Made by a program: the position numbers and the translations under genes
The notes under the pieces: model-generated
Told to the model about the DNA's origin: nothing
Seen by the model: the letters and a program-made list of their open reading frames with translations, nothing else
Databases searched by the model: none
Part shown: positions 11,779 through 14,198 of the stretch, in pieces
Layout of the letters: every line of letters starts with the position of its first letter
Numbering within the stretch: position 1 is the stretch's first letter
Source: Methanoregula sp.
GTDB taxonomy: Archaea > Halobacteriota > Methanomicrobia > Methanomicrobiales > Methanospirillaceae
Length of the DNA: 14,198 bases
Reading direction: 5' to 3'
Assembly: GCA_028705545.1 (NCBI GenBank)
Contig: JAQWDG010000025.1
Span: 1 to 14,198 of the forward strand

Positions 11779-13839
11779 TCAGGCCTCCTTTATCTTCTCA
11801 AGTTTACAGGCACAGGCCTTGAACTCGGGGATCTTTGCAACCGGGTCGAGCGCGTTGTGCGTTAAGATGTTTGCCGCACACTCGACGAAATGGAACGGGA
11901 TGAACACAACGCCCTTCTTGATATCTTTGCTGATGCGGGCGCCGATCGTGATATCTCCCCTGCGGGTGATGGCCTTGACCATTTCCTTGTCTTTGATGCC
12001 CAGGGCTTTTGCGTCCTCGGGGTTTACTTCGACCCATCCCGTGGGCTCCTCGCGCTCAAGGTCGGGCGAGCGCCGGGTCATGCTGCCGGTGTGCCAGTGC
12101 CAGATGCAGCGGCCGGTGGTCAAAAGGAGCGGGTACTCGCTGTCCGGGACTTCTGCCGGGGGTTTCCACTCGATGGGGGTAAAGATCCCAAGCCCGTCCG
12201 GGTGGGAGAACTTTTCCTTGTGCAGGATCGGGGTTCCCGGGTGTTCCTTGGTCGGGCAGGGCCAGTGGAGCGCTTCGGGCTTTTCGAGGCGGACATAGTC
12301 CATCCCGCCATAGGACGGGGTGACCTTTGTTATCTCGGTAAAGATCTCCTCGGCGCTCTTGTACGGGAACTGCTTTGCATACCCCATCGCTGCTGCGAGC
12401 TCGGATATGATCAGCCAGTCCACCTTTGCTTCGCCGGGCGGGTCCTGGGCCTTTCTCCATTTCTGGACGCGGCGCTCGGTCGAGGTCTGGGTACCTTCTT
12501 TTTCGGCAAAGCAGGCTGCCGGCAGCACGACATCGGCAAGCTGGGCGGTCTCGGTCAGGAAAATATCCTGCACGACAATAAACTCGGCATTTTTCAGGCC
12601 CTTTTCCACGTGGTGGATATCCGGGTCGGAGAGCATCGGGTTCTCGCCCATGATATAGACGGCTTTTACCTTCCCGGGCTCGTCGGCGAGGGTATTAATC
12701 AGCGTGGTGACCGTCAGGCCGACTTTTCCTTCGGCAATATCGCAGCCCCACGCATCTTCCATCTTCTTTTTCATCTCGGGGACGAGCACCGACTGGTACC
12801 CGGAGTAGACGTTTGCAAGGGCTCCCATGTCGCAGGCTCCCTGCACGTTGTTCTGGCCGCGCAGTGCGCAGATGCCTGTACCGGGCCTCCCGAGGTTCCC
12901 CGTCAGCATCTGGAGGTTTGCGACCGACTTGACGTTGTCGACACCGGTCGTGTGCTGGGTGATCCCCATCGAGTAGAGGACCGCCGACTGGCCGGACTTC
13001 CCGAACCATTCCGCCGCGGTGATGATGTCCTTTGCCGGGACACCGGTGACCTTTGCAACGTTCTCGGGGGAGTAGGTATCCTTCATCACGACTTCTTTGA
13101 CCTTCTCGAAGTCCTTGGTCCTTTTTGCGATGAACTCCTTGTTCTCCCAGCCGTTTTTCAAAATCAGCTGCATGAAGCAGTTTAAGAGCGCCACATCAGT
13201 CCCCGAGTAGAACTGGAGGTGCAGGTCGGCGATCTTCCCGGTCGGGGTAAGACGCGGGTCGGCGTAGATGATCTTTGCGCCGTTCTTTTTGGCCTGCATG
13301 ATGCGGCGGCCGATGAGCGGGTGCTGCTCGAACGTGTTTGTCCCGATCACAAGGAGGCATTTCGATTCGGCAATGTCGGCAATGGACTGCGTCATTGCAC
13401 CGGACCCGAATGCTCCTGCAAGTCCGACGACCGTGGACGCATGGCAGAGCCGGGCGCAGTGGTCGATGTTGGGGGACTTAAGGACTGCACGGGCGAACTT
13501 TTGCATCAGGTAGTTCTCCTCGTTGGAGACCCGGGCCGATGCAAGGCAGGCCATCTCTTCGCCCTTGTAGGACTTGAATTTCTGGGCGACCAGCTGGTAG
13601 GCTTCGTCCCAGCTCGCCTCGACAAATTTCCCGTCTTTTTTTATGAGCGGTTTTGTCAGCCGGTCCGGGCTGTTGATGAACTCGTAAGCGTAATTCCCCT
13701 TGGGGCAGAGCTTACCTTCGTTTACCGGGTTGCGCTGCCATGGCTGGACACCGACAACCTTCTTGTCCCTGACAACAAGATTAAATCCGCAACCCGTCCC
13801 GCAATAGGGACAGGTTGTGGGCACGTACTTGAATTCCAT
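11779..13839 (-). CDS. fdhA: Formate dehydrogenase, alpha (Mo/W-bis-MGD) subunit
   Basis: The 686-aa product oxidises formate to CO2 at a Mo or W bis-molybdopterin guanine dinucleotide centre, passing electrons to FdhB. Length is as in known methanogen FdhA proteins. The N-terminal [4Fe-4S] site is C10-x2-C13-x3-C17 with C45 (LCPKGNYAYEF). The active-site stretch is DHCARLCHAST, so the metal ligand is Cys132 followed by catalytic His133; the selenocysteine form would have TGA here and this gene does not. Other family stretches are LLVIGTNTFEQHPLIGRRI, GITQHTTGVDNVKS, NLGRPGTGICALRGQNNVQGACDMG and MGENPMLSDPD. The C-terminal molydopterin-dinucleotide-binding domain (LLLTTGRCIWHWHTGSMTRRSP, then VKAITRRGDI) starts at about residue 550. 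GAGGT lies before the ATG, and a TATA box is upstream. Tungstate from TupABC and MoeA products plausibly feed this enzyme. Confidence 0.97.
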   Translation of the reverse strand: MEFKYVPTTCPYCGTGCGFNLVVRDKKVVGVQPWQRNPVNEGKLCPKGNYAYEFINSPDRLTKPLIKKDGKFVEASWDEAYQLVAQKFKSYKGEEMACLASARVSNEENYLMQKFARAVLKSPNIDHCARLCHASTVVGLAGAFGSGAMTQSIADIAESKCLLVIGTNTFEQHPLIGRRIMQAKKNGAKIIYADPRLTPTGKIADLHLQFYSGTDVALLNCFMQLILKNGWENKEFIAKRTKDFEKVKEVVMKDTYSPENVAKVTGVPAKDIITAAEWFGKSGQSAVLYSMGITQHTTGVDNVKSVANLQMLTGNLGRPGTGICALRGQNNVQGACDMGALANVYSGYQSVLVPEMKKKMEDAWGCDIAEGKVGLTVTTLINTLADEPGKVKAVYIMGENPMLSDPDIHHVEKGLKNAEFIVVQDIFLTETAQLADVVLPAACFAEKEGTQTSTERRVQKWRKAQDPPGEAKVDWLIISELAAAMGYAKQFPYKSAEEIFTEITKVTPSYGGMDYVRLEKPEALHWPCPTKEHPGTPILHKEKFSHPDGLGIFTPIEWKPPAEVPDSEYPLLLTTGRCIWHWHTGSMTRRSPDLEREEPTGWVEVNPEDAKALGIKDKEMVKAITRRGDITIGARISKDIKKGVVFIPFHFVECAANILTHNALDPVAKIPEFKACACKLEKIKEA

Positions 13840-13875
13840 TCACATACCTCTGATAATGAGACGGTCTTTGGAGCC

Positions 13876-13884
13876 CTATTTAAA
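13876..13884 (-). promoter_or_regulatory. TATA box of the fdhA-fdhB-ferritin-like operon
   Basis: TTTAAATAG on the minus strand has its centre about 41 bases before the fdhA ATG. Transcription would begin near 13855, leaving a leader of about 15 bases that holds the GAGGT ribosome-binding site. Confidence 0.65.
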
Positions 13885-14198
13885 CATGATGAAAAAAGTG
13901 CCGGATTTGATGAATTTTGGTGGGTTCTGGTGTTCCGATCGTAAAATTTCGCCAGTGTACTTCCAAAAAAGTTAATGAGTTAATTTTACTTGATTGATTT
14001 TCCGGATTGCCTGTCAGGCGTCCGCGCGCCCAAACGGAACGAATCCTGCTCTTTTTTGGTAATGGTCGGTTAATCAGTCCAGGATATTCTTTCCGATGGA
14101 AAATGTGGCGGCCCGGTAAATAGTTCTCATTAACCCGGGAGGATCGTTTTCCTGCCAGGAATCACGGCGGCCGCTCCCCCGGACAGGGAAAACAGACC
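13885..14198. other. Gene-free region upstream of fdhA
   Basis: I find no convincing gene here. It has A/T-rich tracts, including a GTTAATGAGTTAAT direct repeat (13971-13984) upstream of the fdhA promoter that could be a regulator site. An interrupted palindrome GCCTGTCAGGC lies at 14009-14019. A T6 run is at about 14052-14057. A minus-strand open frame entering from the right edge and ending near 14078 has no protein-like features. The next gene to the right may lie just outside the window. Confidence 0.4.

Noticed and set aside
11890..13185. Long open frame (431 codons) on the plus strand
   Set aside because: It is antisense to fdhA, whose motifs are unmistakable; long antisense frames are common in GC-rich genes and the translated sequence shows no family features.
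13438..13450. Possible selenocysteine codon at the FdhA metal-ligand position
   Set aside because: The codon before the catalytic His is an ordinary Cys codon, not TGA, and the frame is open throughout.
14078..14198. Minus-strand partial open frame entering from the right edge
   Set aside because: About 40 codons with no recognisable feature and atypical composition; it cannot be told from chance.
1..14198. tRNA or rRNA genes, CRISPR arrays, transposase genes
   Set aside because: No tRNA-like cloverleaf with TTCRA arm, no regularly spaced identical repeats, and no transposase-like protein were seen on either strand.

Overview
The window looks like a GC-rich euryarchaeal methanogen chromosome, most likely a Methanomicrobiales member. 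The evidence is an F420-type formate dehydrogenase (fdhA-fdhB), a small stand-alone siroheme sulfite-reductase-like protein of the methanogen type, a TupABC-like tungstate transporter with an archaeal lipoprotein binder, archaeal TATA boxes with short or absent leaders, and T-run terminators. The genus is an inference.

Layout. (1) Positions 1-1980, minus strand: a tightly coupled operon of a 58-aa Cys-containing protein (1980-1804), moeA (1807-599) and a second, divergent moeA paralogue (605 to beyond the window start). Each junction overlaps by a few bases. (2) 1981-2455: a gene-free divergent regulatory region with a TATA-like tract and a strong hairpin. (3) 2456-3709, plus strand: a 417-aa protein that reads as three tandem DsrE-like domains. 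(4) 3710-4277: gene-free, holding a T/A-run terminator, copy A of a structured repeat, and a set of competing hairpins. (5) 7385-4278, minus strand: tupA, tupB and the ATPase gene tupC. The ATPase frame has no ATG, GTG or TTG codon ahead of its Walker A motif, so it probably starts at ATA or ATC. (6) 7657-8076, plus strand: a 139-aa protein I do not recognise. (7) 9099-8173, minus strand: the sulfite-reductase-like protein. (8) 9267-9446: copy B of the structured repeat, followed on the plus strand by two tandem paralogous small zinc-binding-type proteins (9608-9778, 9825-10019). (9) 13839-10033, minus strand: fdhA, fdhB and a ferritin-like/rubrerythrin-like gene, with a good promoter before fdhA. 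(10) 13885-14198: no convincing gene.

How the genes fit together. Much of the window serves one pathway: tungstate uptake (TupABC), metal insertion into molybdopterin (MoeA and its paralogue), and the Mo/W enzyme that uses the cofactor (FdhAB, reducing F420 with formate). Sulfur chemistry forms a second theme (three-domain DsrE protein, siroheme protein). The ferritin-like protein probably protects the oxygen-sensitive dehydrogenase.

The most unusual signal is a roughly 160-180-nt non-coding element present twice in the same orientation, about 5.5 kb apart. Both copies can form the same multi-arm secondary structure. Further points of interest are the non-canonical tupC start, the triple DsrE architecture, and the 58-aa protein leading the moeA operon.
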